Assembly: GCA_963677935.2 (NCBI GenBank)
Contig: CAXXEH010000003.1
Coordinates: 2,976,001 to 3,040,000, forward strand
DNA length: 64,000 bases
Source: JAAFHB01 sp963677935
GTDB taxonomy: Bacteria; Bacteroidota; Bacteroidia; Bacteroidales; Prolixibacteraceae
Direction of reading: 5' to 3'
Shown: piece by piece, positions 1-9,949 of the stretch
How positions within the stretch are numbered: the first letter of the stretch is position 1
How the letters are laid out: each line of letters starts with the position of its first letter
Translations under genes and position numbers: made by a program
Notes under the pieces: generated by a model
The model's database searches: none
Told to the model about the DNA's origin: nothing
The model's input: the letters and a program-made list of their open reading frames with translations, nothing else

Positions 1-713
1 AGGTACAGCGAACGCAACTCGCGTAAACCGATTGCTGCAGGAGCAACATTTATCCCGGCAACCGGGACACTATACCCTACAAAATGTTTGGCCGTGCACA
101 TTACTTTGTCGTAAGCCAGGTGGTAGCGGGTTTGTGCCGGGTCACCCTGCATCCCCCGAACAAAAGCAGCTCCAATTTCACCTGTGAGGTAACCATCTTC
201 ACTGTAACACTCTTCCATGCGGCCGTAACGTGGATCACGTGCCAGGTCAAACAGTGGCGACAATGCCTGATCGACACCCGCTGCAGATGATTCAACCGCT
301 ATCATTGCCGCCATCTGTTCTATAAGATCCGGATTCCAGGTACTTCCCTGTGCAATTGCCTGCGGGAAAATGGTCGTACCATAAGCCAATAAACCATGCA
401 AACATTCGGCTGTCATAATCGGCGGAATACCCAAACGGGTATTTTCCCGTGCATATTTCATTACATCATAAGAACTTTTCAAAACATCGGCCACCCCAAT
501 TTTCGGACATTCGCAAACGCCATATCCGTTAGGGTCACCTTTATATAACCCGGCTTCAATCATACCAAGTTGTGCCACTTTTTCTTCAAGGGTCATACGA
601 CTCATCAGATCTTCCACACGTTTTTCTATCGAAAGGGTTGCATCCTTATAGGGCTGGGCTGCAATAAAAAAAGAAATAAATAAATTAAAAACAAATAAAA
701 TAAAGGGCTTCAT
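1..713 (-). CDS. GH3 beta-glucosidase-type glycosidase, N-terminal part (runs off window)
   Basis: This is the first 237 residues of a secreted glycoside hydrolase family 3 enzyme; the rest lies beyond the left edge. The ATG at 713 is followed by a hydrophobic signal peptide ending in ...FFIAAQ. The mature part reads as the GH3 TIM barrel: VEDLMSRMTLEEKVAQLG near residue 33, a substrate-loop motif YSEDGYLTG, and KHFVGYSVPVAGIN, the lysine-histidine motif that binds the -1 sugar in GH3. The aspartate nucleophile should lie outside the window, so activity cannot be judged. GH3 enzymes usually remove terminal beta-linked glucose or xylose. It is the last visible gene of the left glycan locus, about 200 bp downstream of the deacetylase gene. 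The 714-916 gap shows no further gene or clear promoter. Confidence 0.9.
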   Translation of the reverse strand, partial: MKPFILFVFNLFISFFIAAQPYKDATLSIEKRVEDLMSRMTLEEKVAQLGMIEAGLYKGDPNGYGVCECPKIGVADVLKSSYDVMKYARENTRLGIPPIMTAECLHGLLAYGTTIFPQAIAQGSTWNPDLIEQMAAMIAVESSAAGVDQALSPLFDLARDPRYGRMEECYSEDGYLTGEIGAAFVRGMQGDPAQTRYHLAYDKVMCTAKHFVGYSVPVAGINVAPAAIGLRELRSLY

Positions 714-916
714 TTCTGACTATGTATATACGTTTGAATATTATTTATGTAAATCGAAATTATTTGATCAGTTAGACAATGAGCATGAATCCTTACCAAG
801 ATTTGCCGATAAGCGGTTAAGTAGATCTTCTTACAAACTCATCCTATAGTAACAAAATATAATTCGGTTGAATTTCTGCCCGGAACGAGCATGATATCCG
901 ATTTATATGAAAAGGA

Positions 917-1678
917 TTAGATGATTGATTCCAATCTGGTGGTCAGTTTCACAAAGGCTTCAGCGGCTTTAACCCGGATGGATAATCCCCTGAAATCCTC
1001 CATCAGTCCATGGTCCAGCTGATAATACTCTTTACTGACAAATCCCTGACTCTGGTGACAAAATACCGCGTTCAGCTTTTGTCCACGGACATCCGTGATG
1101 TCGACATAATCGGTAGGGAAGAAATTCTGCGACTGCCGGCCGGTGCATACCTCATAAAAATAAAGCGGGAACTTTGCCCCCATTTGCAGATGGGCTCTCT
1201 GTGTTAAGATACTTGTAACCAAATGGTCTTTGTGTGAATCAATTGGCCAGTGAGTAAAGAGGATATCTGGTTTTTCGGACTCCAGTAATTGCTGGATCTT
1301 GTCGAACCATGAATTATCAACGATTGAATTTCCATCAATTTGCCCCACAAAAATGGGTCTGGCTTTCAGAATTTTGCAGGCTGCCTCGCCCTCTTTTTTC
1401 CTGATCGCTGCTGCCTCCTCAAGGCTTTTCCCTTTTATCCCTGCATCTCCGGTTGTAAGATAGATCACAGTTACAATATGACCGGCCTGAGAAAATTTGG
1501 CCAGCGTACCGCCACAACCGGTCTCGGGATCATCAGGATGGGCACCTATACATACAACCTTAAGCGGCTTCTCCGAAAGTGGCTTACTGCCATTCATCGA
1601 TGAAAGTGGCAGCACCCCTAATCCGATCATTGAATTTTGTACAAAACCACGTCTTGAAATTTGTTTAAAAGTAATCAT
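917..1678 (-). CDS. PIG-L family deacetylase, exported
   Basis: This 253-residue protein belongs to the PIG-L/LmbE zinc deacetylase family, which hydrolyses N-acetyl groups from amino sugars or related conjugates. The signature AHPDDPE is at residues 46-52, with H47 and D50 expected to help bind zinc. A second motif, HWPIDSHKDH, near residue 147 supplies the remaining conserved histidine and aspartate positions. The N-terminus has a Tat-like sequence (SRRGFV at 8-13) followed by a hydrophobic stretch, so export to the periplasm in folded form is likely. It sits between a GH32 and a GH3 gene in the left locus, suggesting removal of acyl groups from the substrate or a product. The exact substrate cannot be read from sequence. 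Confidence 0.88.
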   Translation of the reverse strand: MITFKQISRRGFVQNSMIGLGVLPLSSMNGSKPLSEKPLKVVCIGAHPDDPETGCGGTLAKFSQAGHIVTVIYLTTGDAGIKGKSLEEAAAIRKKEGEAACKILKARPIFVGQIDGNSIVDNSWFDKIQQLLESEKPDILFTHWPIDSHKDHLVTSILTQRAHLQMGAKFPLYFYEVCTGRQSQNFFPTDYVDITDVRGQKLNAVFCHQSQGFVSKEYYQLDHGLMEDFRGLSIRVKAAEAFVKLTTRLESII

Positions 1679-1730
1679 ATAATATATTTTGACAAATATC
1701 TCAATTTACAATTTTAGATTTCCCTCGTAG

Positions 1731-3230
1731 TTATTTGGGAATCTCCCAGGATGATTTCAATTCATTGATAATCATTGAATTTATTTTTGTTTCGCCACTT
1801 GCTGAAATAGAAATACTTTTATTATTTGTGTCAGGTACCGCATAAAGAGAGGCTACCGCCGCTCCATCGTTAGCAAAAAGTTCCAAAGAGGCACGGTCAA
1901 TTAAAACACGTAATTTGACTTTCCCATCAATGGCAGGAGCAGGAACTTTCCTGTCACCAAAGGCAAAATCTTCACTCTTTCTGTCATAAATTATTTCCAA
2001 ACCTCGTATTGTAAGCTTCATTGAATCCTCTGGTTCAAATTCAATTGTCATATCAATCAATTCAGCTTTAATGCCCGACAATTTTTTCTTCGTTTTAGCA
2101 ACGGTCAGGTTATTGAATTTGTTTGATTTAGTGTAAAGTTTTTTAATCTCTTTTACGGGCCAACGGTAAAGCCGGATTCCTTCGGGAGTAGTACGCAATT
2201 CCATCGTTGTGGGAAACGACATCTGCTGATTAAATGGCATTCCGGCTTGCTGAAAAACACTTTTTTCACCTTGATACATCCAGCCAATCATCACAATCCG
2301 ATCATCAGGACTATTATTAAAAGTTTGTGCAGCATATAAATTTGTTCCGGATTCGCCTTTGTACACTTTTTCATCGCTGGTAAATTTATTGCCATCGAAA
2401 TCGCCAATTTCGTAATCAAAACTGGCATCATAGATTAACCACTTTTTTTTATTTTTATTGCCATCAACGGGGAGTTCAACAAAATCCATACATTCATAAA
2501 CCCATTCCCGGTCGAGGTCACTTGACACCGTCCAATCAGTCAGATTATCCGAAGTAAAGAACCGGACTTTCCCCAGTTTTTCAACGGAAGTACCTTCGTT
2601 TTTAGCTTGTTTAACCCAAAGAACCATTACCCATTTTTTACTTGCCGTGTGCCAGAACACTTTTGGATCGCGTTCGCTTTTGTCAAAACCCTGATTGGGT
2701 ATAATTGCTCCTCCGTTGTTTATTAATTGAAAGGTACGCCCTTTGTCTGTACTAAAGGCTGCAGCCTGATAGAACGGCTCCTTGGCAAAAGTATAAACAG
2801 CAACAATGGTATTAATTTCACCCGTTTGCTTTCCAAGGCTATTATTCTGATCAACAACTGCAGTTCCTGAAAAAATTGTACCACCGCCATAAGGTAAAAT
2901 GGCATGCGGCAACTGTTTCCAATGAACCATATCTGTACTTACAGCATGCCCCCAGGTCATATTTCCCCATATTAGACCTTTGGGGTTGTGTTGAAAATAG
3001 AGATGGTATTCCCCATCGTACCAAACCATTCCGTTTGGATCGTTGTGCCAGTTTTTTAATGATGTAAAATGAAACTGAGGCCGCAATGTTTGATTGTATC
3101 CAATATCTTCGTAAGAATCAAACGTTTGGAATTCCTGATTTTGTTTGTTAACTGTGCCATTTTGAGCAATTAAATTTGTGGCTGTAAAAACAGCAATCAA
3201 TAATACCAAAGCCTTTCTAAAAGATTCCAT
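1731..3230 (-). CDS. GH32 fructanase (levanase/exo-inulinase type)
   Basis: This 499-residue secreted GH32 enzyme hydrolyses beta-fructosidic bonds in levan, inulin or sucrose. A signal peptide ends near A22-Q23. All three GH32 signatures are canonical: NWHNDPNG at 60-67 with the nucleophile D64, ERDPKVFW for the transition-state aspartate, and VYECMDF for the acid/base glutamate. The C-terminal beta-sandwich module is present, ending with LIDRASLELFANDGAAVASLY, the usual GH32C signature. It follows the Gfo/Idh/MocA gene by about 85 bp on the same strand and is probably co-transcribed with it. It differs clearly from the three divergent GH32 proteins in the right locus. The GH32 call is firm; endo versus exo action is undecided. 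Confidence 0.95.
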   Translation of the reverse strand: MESFRKALVLLIAVFTATNLIAQNGTVNKQNQEFQTFDSYEDIGYNQTLRPQFHFTSLKNWHNDPNGMVWYDGEYHLYFQHNPKGLIWGNMTWGHAVSTDMVHWKQLPHAILPYGGGTIFSGTAVVDQNNSLGKQTGEINTIVAVYTFAKEPFYQAAAFSTDKGRTFQLINNGGAIIPNQGFDKSERDPKVFWHTASKKWVMVLWVKQAKNEGTSVEKLGKVRFFTSDNLTDWTVSSDLDREWVYECMDFVELPVDGNKNKKKWLIYDASFDYEIGDFDGNKFTSDEKVYKGESGTNLYAAQTFNNSPDDRIVMIGWMYQGEKSVFQQAGMPFNQQMSFPTTMELRTTPEGIRLYRWPVKEIKKLYTKSNKFNNLTVAKTKKKLSGIKAELIDMTIEFEPEDSMKLTIRGLEIIYDRKSEDFAFGDRKVPAPAIDGKVKLRVLIDRASLELFANDGAAVASLYAVPDTNNKSISISASGETKINSMIINELKSSWEIPK

Positions 3231-3315
3231 GTGATCTGTTTTTAATTAAAAACTGTACAAATAATGCACTGACAACAAATAGGCTACAAAGACTATTCGC
3301 CAAATTTACAACCAA

Positions 3316-4671
3316 TTAGACTTTCAAAAGTTCCTCTCCATATACCCATCCTTTGCGAACAGGTTCCTTGATATGGACATCAAAGTCAGGATAATTCGTC
3401 ACCTTCATATTGACAGCATCATATTCTATGCGGGTGTTAAATCGCTGTGCCAATACCCCGACCAGTGCCATCTCCGTTAAACGGGCTGAGTATTCAAAGT
3501 TTGAACCCGGCATCGGGCCGTCATCTTTAATTGCCCGGAGCCACTCTGCTACCGGTCCCCCTTTAACACGCGGGATGGTTTGTGGTGGTAGATTTTTGGT
3601 AAACCGGTTCCAATCCTCTTCAGGGATAAGTAATTTAGGATTATCAGGACGTCCATCGGTAAACAAAGATGCTTTACTACCAATCATGATCATTCCTGAA
3701 CCTGGCAATTCTTTGAGACCCCATTCTGGACGATTCTCCGGCTTTAATCCACCGTCATGCCATTTAAGGGTAACGGGAGGTTTGTTTTCGCGAGCTTCAA
3801 ATTCAAATTTTAAAACAGACTGATCTGTGACAAATCCTTCCGGAGCTTCAGGTCTTACCATAGGATCAACAGAAACAGGCATCCCAAGATCGAGCGACCA
3901 GAACGGGGCGTCAAGTGTATGGCACCCCCAGTCAGCTAAGACTCCATTCCCGAAATCGTACCAGCCCCTCCATCTTTTAGGCACATAACAGTGATTAAAT
4001 GGTCGAGGTGTAGCGGGTCCCTGCCATAAGTCCCAGTCTAAACCTGCAGGGATTGCTTCAACTGAAGGGGGAAAACTATCGGGTTTACTAAACCACCCTT
4101 CGGGAGAAAAACCAGGACCGTCAGACCACCCCATTACCTCTTTAACATCTCCTAAAACACCTGCCTCATACCACTCCTTAATAAACCGGATACCCATGTT
4201 AGCATGACTCTGGTTTCCCATTTGAGTGATCACCTTATAGTGCTTTGCAGCCTTTCGAAGTGTGCGAAGTTGCCAGATATTGTGTGCAAGAGGTTTTTCA
4301 ACGTATACGTGTTTTCCCAGTTGCATAGCAGCCATGGTCGCCGGAAAGTGAATGTGATCAGGGGTGGCAACAATTACAGCATCTATCTTATTCGCCATTT
4401 TATCGAACATCACCCGAAAATCCTTAAATCTTTTTGCATTTGGGAAGGTTTTAAATCCTTCTTCTGCTGCAGAATCATTGACATCGCACAAGGCTACTAT
4501 ATTTTCATTAATGCACTCTTTCCAGTTATCTTTTCCGCGACCACCAACTCCAATTACTGCAATATTTAATTTTCCAAAACCTTTACATAGGGTCAATCCG
4601 GGTAAAATTGCAGCTCCGGCTGCTAATGTTGCCGAGGAAGTGATAAATGATCTGCGTGATAAATTTGTCAT
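3316..4671 (-). CDS. Gfo/Idh/MocA family oxidoreductase, Tat-exported
   Basis: This 451-residue NAD(P)-dependent oxidoreductase belongs to the Gfo/Idh/MocA family, whose members oxidise, reduce or cleave sugars and sugar derivatives. The N-terminus carries a Tat motif (SRRSF at 5-9) and a hydrophobic stretch, implying export with cofactor already bound. The Rossmann motif VIGVGGRG follows at about residue 39, VEKPLAHN near 128 contains the family EKP lysine, and the C-terminal alpha/beta domain is full length. It is separated from the upstream susD by a terminator-like hairpin, so its expression may be lower than that of the SusCD genes or have its own start. Some exported members of this family act as glycosidases by an NAD-dependent oxidative mechanism; whether this one does is inference. 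Confidence 0.9.
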   Translation of the reverse strand: MTNLSRRSFITSSATLAAGAAILPGLTLCKGFGKLNIAVIGVGGRGKDNWKECINENIVALCDVNDSAAEEGFKTFPNAKRFKDFRVMFDKMANKIDAVIVATPDHIHFPATMAAMQLGKHVYVEKPLAHNIWQLRTLRKAAKHYKVITQMGNQSHANMGIRFIKEWYEAGVLGDVKEVMGWSDGPGFSPEGWFSKPDSFPPSVEAIPAGLDWDLWQGPATPRPFNHCYVPKRWRGWYDFGNGVLADWGCHTLDAPFWSLDLGMPVSVDPMVRPEAPEGFVTDQSVLKFEFEARENKPPVTLKWHDGGLKPENRPEWGLKELPGSGMIMIGSKASLFTDGRPDNPKLLIPEEDWNRFTKNLPPQTIPRVKGGPVAEWLRAIKDDGPMPGSNFEYSARLTEMALVGVLAQRFNTRIEYDAVNMKVTNYPDFDVHIKEPVRKGWVYGEELLKV

Positions 4672-5018
4672 GATATTTATTAATTAAATCCGGAAATTGC
4701 TTCTGATGAAAGAACATCATAATAGTAGTGACCTTCCTATCATAGAGAAGGAATTTTTTATTTCTTTTGGAAGATTTTTTGTTGGTTTCAGTTATTTCTT
4801 AAATCCAACTGACGTTAATTTAAATAATATTTGCACCATTCAATCAGTTGACAGAGAGACACAAATACGATTAACACGAGATGGTATACTTCATAACACT
4901 TGCAGGGTTATTGATATTCTTTCATTTTTTAAAATCTGGGTTCCCGTGTAAGCGAAGAACCCAGATTTTCAATCAAGTTGCGATTCTAATATTTAAAAAA
5001 GCAGGGTTAAATTTTATC
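4672..5018. other. Intergenic region between susD and Gfo/Idh/MocA gene
   Basis: This 347-bp stretch holds the hairpin at 4931-4969 and otherwise AT-rich sequence with no recognisable gene. An 84-codon open frame on the plus strand (4697-4951) has no family resemblance and runs through the hairpin. I found no TAnnTTTG promoter element for the downstream minus-strand gene. Confidence 0.7.
4931..4969 (-). terminator. Perfect 13-bp hairpin after susD
   Basis: AAAATCTGGGTTC (4931-4943) and GAACCCAGATTTT (4957-4969) are exact inverted repeats around a 13-nt loop. On the minus strand the stem ends in TTTT, as in an intrinsic terminator. It lies about 50 bp past the susD stop codon, where it would lower transcription into the downstream enzyme genes. 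Confidence 0.75.
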
Positions 5019-6497
5019 CTAATTCGCAAGGTTGGGATTCAGAAGAATCTCACTGTCAGGGATAGGTGCGAAATAATTAGCCTTTGTTGGCTGTTTAAAT
5101 ATTGCTGTTTCAGAAGGATCCCGATTTGCCGCTGCAGCTTCTACCCCTTCAGTCCGAACCAAATCAAACCATCTGCTACCATTGGGTTCAAGCCCGGCAA
5201 ACTCCCATGCACGTTCGGCAATCACTGCATCACGAAAGGCTGCCTGGCTTAATCCGGCTGTCAGGTTTGGAAGCCCTGCTCTTGTTCTGACCTGATTAAT
5301 TGCTGTATAGGCTGTTGCGTCCGGGGCTCCCGACATCGCCTTTGCTTCGGCATAGACCAATAAAACCTCGGCATAACGCATCAATACGTTTGTTCTACTG
5401 GATTCCCAATTTACGTACTCCCACGGAGTATCCCAATTAGAGCCATCTATTGCAACATATTTCTTATAATATGGATGTTTCATTTTCAACTGAGTCCAAT
5501 CTTTTGTAACAATTGTCCCATCCGAATTTTTATATTTGAAACTTGTCCAGAAGGTGGCATCTTTTCTTGGGCCTGCAGGAAATGCTTTATAAAAATTGAG
5601 TTCAGCAAAATAGACATCCCAACCTGAAAAGTCAGATGGGTAACTGGAATATGGAGCCCTTTGGCTACCTTGTCCATTATCAACATTATAATACAGTCCA
5701 ATTACGGTTTCACTATTAAAACGTGCAGGCACCCACAAATCAGCAAAATTTGGGAGTAAATTAAAACCCCATGTGCTGGCATTGTCGATTACTTCTTTCG
5801 CTTTTTCTGCAGCCAAGGAATATTTTGAGACATCTTTTACAGGATACCCTGCCATTGTTAAGTAGACAGATGCAAGAGCCGCTTTTGCAGCTCCGCGGGT
5901 AAAGCCCATTTTAGCCTTGTAATCAGTCCATCCATCCGGAAGCATTGCTTCAGCTTTTTTAAGATCCTCAATAATCTGATTGTAGATTACTGAAGGCTCA
6001 GACTTTTTTATATCAGGATGAGATTCAAGATCAATAATTAGCGGAATCTTGTTAAAAGTCCTCACCAGATGATAATAGGTCCATGCCCTGGCAAAATAAG
6101 CTTGTCCGGCAGCATTGTTTTTTTGTGTTTCGGTAGCATTTGCACTTTGGTACTTGTTAAGTAGCCCATTTGCCCAGGAAATTGTTTCGTAGGCATACTT
6201 CCAATCCCTGGTCATTGTTACATTTGCTCCTGTCGTATTAAACAGATCGAACGATTGAAAATCTGCTAATGCTGGAGAGGTAGTAACATCATCACCACCT
6301 AGATTGGCACACATGACCCGATCATTATCATACATGTAAACCATATCGAGATAGATGGGATGGACAGCTAGTTCCAATTCAGCCGGAGAACTATAAAATG
6401 TTTCTGCAAGAATATTACTTTTATTCTCTTCATTCAAAAAATTTGAGCAGGAGAATGTAGTACTTAATATCAATAATATATAAATATATTTTTTCAT
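5019..6497 (-). CDS. SusD/RagB family outer-membrane glycan-binding lipoprotein
   Basis: This 492-residue SusD-type lipoprotein binds glycan at the cell surface and forms the lid of the SusC transporter. The signal peptide ends in a lipobox with the modified cysteine at C17 (STTFSC). The N-terminal TPR-like SusD fold includes ARAWTYYHLVRTFNKIPLI. The C-terminal RagB/SusD domain includes MRYAEVLLVYAEAKAMSG and ends with APIPDSEILLNPNL, the usual SusD C-terminal pattern. Its start lies 20 bp after the susC stop, so the two form a transcription unit. Length is within the family range. Ligand specificity cannot be read, but a fructan is suggested by the GH32 gene in the same locus. Confidence 0.95.
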   Translation of the reverse strand: MKKYIYILLILSTTFSCSNFLNEENKSNILAETFYSSPAELELAVHPIYLDMVYMYDNDRVMCANLGGDDVTTSPALADFQSFDLFNTTGANVTMTRDWKYAYETISWANGLLNKYQSANATETQKNNAAGQAYFARAWTYYHLVRTFNKIPLIIDLESHPDIKKSEPSVIYNQIIEDLKKAEAMLPDGWTDYKAKMGFTRGAAKAALASVYLTMAGYPVKDVSKYSLAAEKAKEVIDNASTWGFNLLPNFADLWVPARFNSETVIGLYYNVDNGQGSQRAPYSSYPSDFSGWDVYFAELNFYKAFPAGPRKDATFWTSFKYKNSDGTIVTKDWTQLKMKHPYYKKYVAIDGSNWDTPWEYVNWESSRTNVLMRYAEVLLVYAEAKAMSGAPDATAYTAINQVRTRAGLPNLTAGLSQAAFRDAVIAERAWEFAGLEPNGSRWFDLVRTEGVEAAAANRDPSETAIFKQPTKANYFAPIPDSEILLNPNLAN

Positions 6498-6516
6498 TTC
6501 TTTCTGATTTATTAGG

Positions 6517-9500
6517 TTAAAAATCTAAACTAATTCCCATTGTAACTATTTTAGAAGTTGGATAGACCCCAAAGTCAAGACCTGAGTCAATATCGCTGGT
6601 TCCCGTAGATGAAACTTCAGGATCGAATCCTTTATATTTTGTAAATGTAAACAGATTCTGACCACTCAGAGATAACTTCAGGTTCCCGATTTTGGCAACA
6701 CGTTCAGGAATTAAATAAGAAACACTTATGTTTCTCACTTTCAAGTATGATCCATTCTGCAGCCATTTGGATGAGCTTACAAAATTTTTGTTAGTACTGC
6801 TAATCGCCGGCCATATTGTATTCTGGTTTGTTGTTGTCCATGAATTAGCAGCTTCCTTTAGTGTAATTGTGCGTGATTCGCTAATTGCAGCGGCAGCAGT
6901 TGCATAAGTTACATCAAAAACATCACGCCCTTGTACCCCTTGCAACAGAATATTAAGTTCAAAGTTTTTGTAGCTGATTGCATTGTTCATCCCCCAGGAA
7001 AAATCAGGATTTGAATTACCGATAATCTGATAATCGGTGGAATTGATCACGTGATCGTTATTGACATCCTGGTATTTTGAGTCTCCCGGTTTGTTCCCAA
7101 ATTTCGCAGCTTCTGTAGCTTCATTGCTTCCCCATATTCCCAGAAATTTGTATCCCCAGAAAGATCCTAAAGGCTGGCCTACCATTACGACGCAAGGATT
7201 AGTATCAAGTACACCGGCAGCATAATTATCACCAAATATCTGGGATTTATCACCAAGACTGACCACATTATTCTTAACTGTGGATAAGTTAAAATTGATG
7301 GTCCAACTAAAGTCATTTTTTTGTATAGGGGTATAATTCAGGTCAAATTCAAAACCTCTATTATCTATTTGTCCAATATTCTGCCAGGTATTGAATCCTC
7401 CATCATATAATGGTAAAGCATTTCTTATTAACAATCCGGTGGTTTGTTTTTTGAAAAAATCAAATGACATCGAAATTTTGTTTTTTAAGAATGCCATATC
7501 AAGCCCATAATCCAATTGCTTTGTCTCTTCCCATCTCAGATCAGGATTTCCAGCACCATTTGGAGCATAACCGGTGTATTTGGTATTAGAAGCCCACGAG
7601 TAATTCTGCGTTTGCATAAGAGATAACGTTGCATATGGACTAAGCGCTTGGTTCCCTGTTATTCCCCAGCTGGACCTTATTTTAAGTTTATCAAATATAT
7701 TCAGGTTTTTTATAAAAGGTTCATCTGCTGCATTCCAACTCAATGCAAACGATGGGAAATAGGCATATCTGTTATTCTTACCAAATTTTGAAGAGCCATC
7801 GGCGCGATAAGTGCCAGTAAAAAAGTACCTGGATTTGTAATTGTAATTTAATCTTCCAAAATAAGACTGTAAAGACCATTCACCATAACCAGAATTTACC
7901 GATGGGGATAAACCAAGTGCCATATTGTAATATCCGAAGGAATTAATACTTAAATTCGTACCTGCTCCGCCAAAGCTGTTATCTTTGCTGGAAGACTCTT
8001 CTGAACCCAGAACAAATGAGAATGAATGAAAATCTTTGATCACCTTGTTATAAGAGAGCAGAGCTGTGAGTTGCCATGTTGTATTGTCTGCATAACTACG
8101 TTCTGCGGCGCTTGTCGAGGTTAGTAACGGACTATTGTAATTCCGATTTTCGTTACCTGTCCTGGTAACGCTGGCAATACCCTCAAAATTAAGGCCATCC
8201 AGTATCTTGTATTTGATATTGGTATTCACGTTAACCACCTGGTTATAATTATCTTGAAGGCTTTCTTTGGCAATCATAACTGGGTTTTTACTCAGTGCGC
8301 CATAGTCATCAACCGTATTATAACTTCCATCTGCATTATATACTGATTCTGTTGGAGACCAGATAATACTGCTCCAGATTGGGTTCGTTTTTGCCCCGCC
8401 ATTTCCCATAGTAGGATTATGCCGGTCATTCTTCATAGCACTTAAGTTAAAACCCAGGGAAAGACGTTCACTAAACTGGTTTTCTAATGCGGCCTTGAAG
8501 TTATACTTTTTGCGATCTGTATTGATCAGCGTACCAGCTTCATCGATATAATTTCCGGAGATATAATACTTCATCTGATTTCCGCCGCCGGATACAGAAG
8601 CCTGATAATTTTGGGTTAACCCATTATGAAAAACTTCGTTTTGCCAATTTGTTCCCCCGTTCTGGCGAAAGCTTTCAATCTGAGCAGCGGTATATACATC
8701 CTTCCCGTAAATATTGTTAGTCAGTGTTGCATATTCCGGAGCATCCAAAAGATCGTATTTCTTACATACCTGACTTATACCAATATTAGAACTTAAAGTA
8801 ATCCTGGGTTTTTGCGAATTACCGCGTTGGGTTGTAATTAAAATTACCCCATTGGCACCTCTTGAGCCATAGATTGCAGTCGCTGAAGCATCTTTCAGAA
8901 CTTCTACCGATTTTATATCATTGACGTTAACTAAATCATAACTCATAGCAATGCCATCAACTATAAAGATCGGATCATTGCCACCAGAGAGAGAGTTGGC
9001 TCCACGTACTCTGATTTTTGCGGCTTGTCCGGGCGATCCAGTTGTCGTTGAAACACTAACCCCAGAAGCCCGTCCTTGTAATACCTGTGAAAAATCGTTC
9101 ATGGGATGGTTTTGAATATCCTTTGAGGAGATTGATGAGAGAGAACCGGTCAAATCACTTCTTTTCATTGTACCGTATCCAATTGAAACAACTTCTTCAA
9201 GGATAATATTTCCTTCATACATCTTCACATTCACCGAATTCTTCCCTTCAATATTGACTTCCTGAGTCTTCATCCCCACGAATGAGAAGGCGATTGATTT
9301 GGCATCAGGAGGCAATAACAATGAGAAATTTCCGTTAGTATCTGTTATCACACCGGATGTAGTCCCTTTTACAACTACAGAGACACCCGGAAGAGAAGCC
9401 CCTGATTGATCGGTGACTTTGCCTGTGACCGTTTTTTGTTGCTGATTAGCTTCCAACGTAGATAAAATGATATGTCGATCGGTTATCTGGTAGCTAACAT

Positions 9501-9822
9501 TAGTGTATTTGAAAAGCTGATTTAGTATTTCTTCGATGAGAAGATTTTTTGCATCCAGATCAACCTTCCTATCCATGTTTATGGCTTCCTTGTTATAGAC
9601 AAAATAGAATTCGCTTTGATTCTCTATTGCCCTTAAGACCTCAACGACAGAGGCATTGCGGAGCTCCACGGTTAGTCTTGTCGTTTGGGAATAGCTGTCT
9701 AATGCAACTACCTGGATTATTCCTGCCAATATAAACATTAATGTTAGTTTCATCTTTAATAAGATTTTCCCGGGATAGTTAAATATAAAGCACCCGGCAT
9801 TTAACCATTTACTTTTTTTCAT
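6517..9822 (-). CDS. SusC/RagA TonB-dependent glycan transporter with STN signalling domain
   Basis: This 1101-residue outer-membrane receptor imports oligosaccharides using TonB energy. After a long N-terminal extension and signal sequence ending ...VVALDSYSQ, residues about 47-119 form the STN domain that contacts a FecR anti-sigma factor. A carboxypeptidase-regulatory-like beta-sandwich follows (VTGKVTDQSGASLPGVSVVV, about 131-215). The plug then carries the SusC hallmark SVEVLKDASATAIYGSRGANG, and a 22-strand barrel completes the protein. It lies directly downstream of fecR and sigma genes, so binding of its ligand probably releases the sigma factor. The spacing to fecR contains a hairpin (9876-9907). 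Everything expected for a functional SusC is present. Confidence 0.96.
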   Translation of the reverse strand: MKKSKWLNAGCFIFNYPGKILLKMKLTLMFILAGIIQVVALDSYSQTTRLTVELRNASVVEVLRAIENQSEFYFVYNKEAINMDRKVDLDAKNLLIEEILNQLFKYTNVSYQITDRHIILSTLEANQQQKTVTGKVTDQSGASLPGVSVVVKGTTSGVITDTNGNFSLLLPPDAKSIAFSFVGMKTQEVNIEGKNSVNVKMYEGNIILEEVVSIGYGTMKRSDLTGSLSSISSKDIQNHPMNDFSQVLQGRASGVSVSTTTGSPGQAAKIRVRGANSLSGGNDPIFIVDGIAMSYDLVNVNDIKSVEVLKDASATAIYGSRGANGVILITTQRGNSQKPRITLSSNIGISQVCKKYDLLDAPEYATLTNNIYGKDVYTAAQIESFRQNGGTNWQNEVFHNGLTQNYQASVSGGGNQMKYYISGNYIDEAGTLINTDRKKYNFKAALENQFSERLSLGFNLSAMKNDRHNPTMGNGGAKTNPIWSSIIWSPTESVYNADGSYNTVDDYGALSKNPVMIAKESLQDNYNQVVNVNTNIKYKILDGLNFEGIASVTRTGNENRNYNSPLLTSTSAAERSYADNTTWQLTALLSYNKVIKDFHSFSFVLGSEESSSKDNSFGGAGTNLSINSFGYYNMALGLSPSVNSGYGEWSLQSYFGRLNYNYKSRYFFTGTYRADGSSKFGKNNRYAYFPSFALSWNAADEPFIKNLNIFDKLKIRSSWGITGNQALSPYATLSLMQTQNYSWASNTKYTGYAPNGAGNPDLRWEETKQLDYGLDMAFLKNKISMSFDFFKKQTTGLLIRNALPLYDGGFNTWQNIGQIDNRGFEFDLNYTPIQKNDFSWTINFNLSTVKNNVVSLGDKSQIFGDNYAAGVLDTNPCVVMVGQPLGSFWGYKFLGIWGSNEATEAAKFGNKPGDSKYQDVNNDHVINSTDYQIIGNSNPDFSWGMNNAISYKNFELNILLQGVQGRDVFDVTYATAAAAISESRTITLKEAANSWTTTNQNTIWPAISSTNKNFVSSSKWLQNGSYLKVRNISVSYLIPERVAKIGNLKLSLSGQNLFTFTKYKGFDPEVSSTGTSDIDSGLDFGVYPTSKIVTMGISLDF

Positions 9823-9875
9823 ACTTTTGTATTGATTTATTATTAATTGAATAATGAATTACTGATTTTTATTTT

Positions 9876-9907
9876 AAACAGGGGAGAGTGGCTGCTCTTT
9901 CCTGTTT
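9876..9907. promoter_or_regulatory. Hairpin between fecR and susC (left locus)
   Basis: The 13-nt arms 9876-9888 and 9895-9907 pair around a 6-nt loop, with two G-T pairs in the middle. The T run follows on the plus strand, so on the transcribed minus strand an A run precedes the stem. It may be an attenuator or processing site between the regulator genes and susC. A similar hairpin occupies the equivalent place in the middle locus. Confidence 0.5.
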
Positions 9908-9949
9908 TTTCATTTTAGTTCATCCTTTCTCCATAGGCAATTTCGTTTT

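Noticed and set aside
4697..4951. 84-codon plus-strand open frame between susD and the oxidoreductase gene
   Set aside because: No recognisable motif, and it runs into a terminator hairpin; AT-rich gaps commonly hold such frames.
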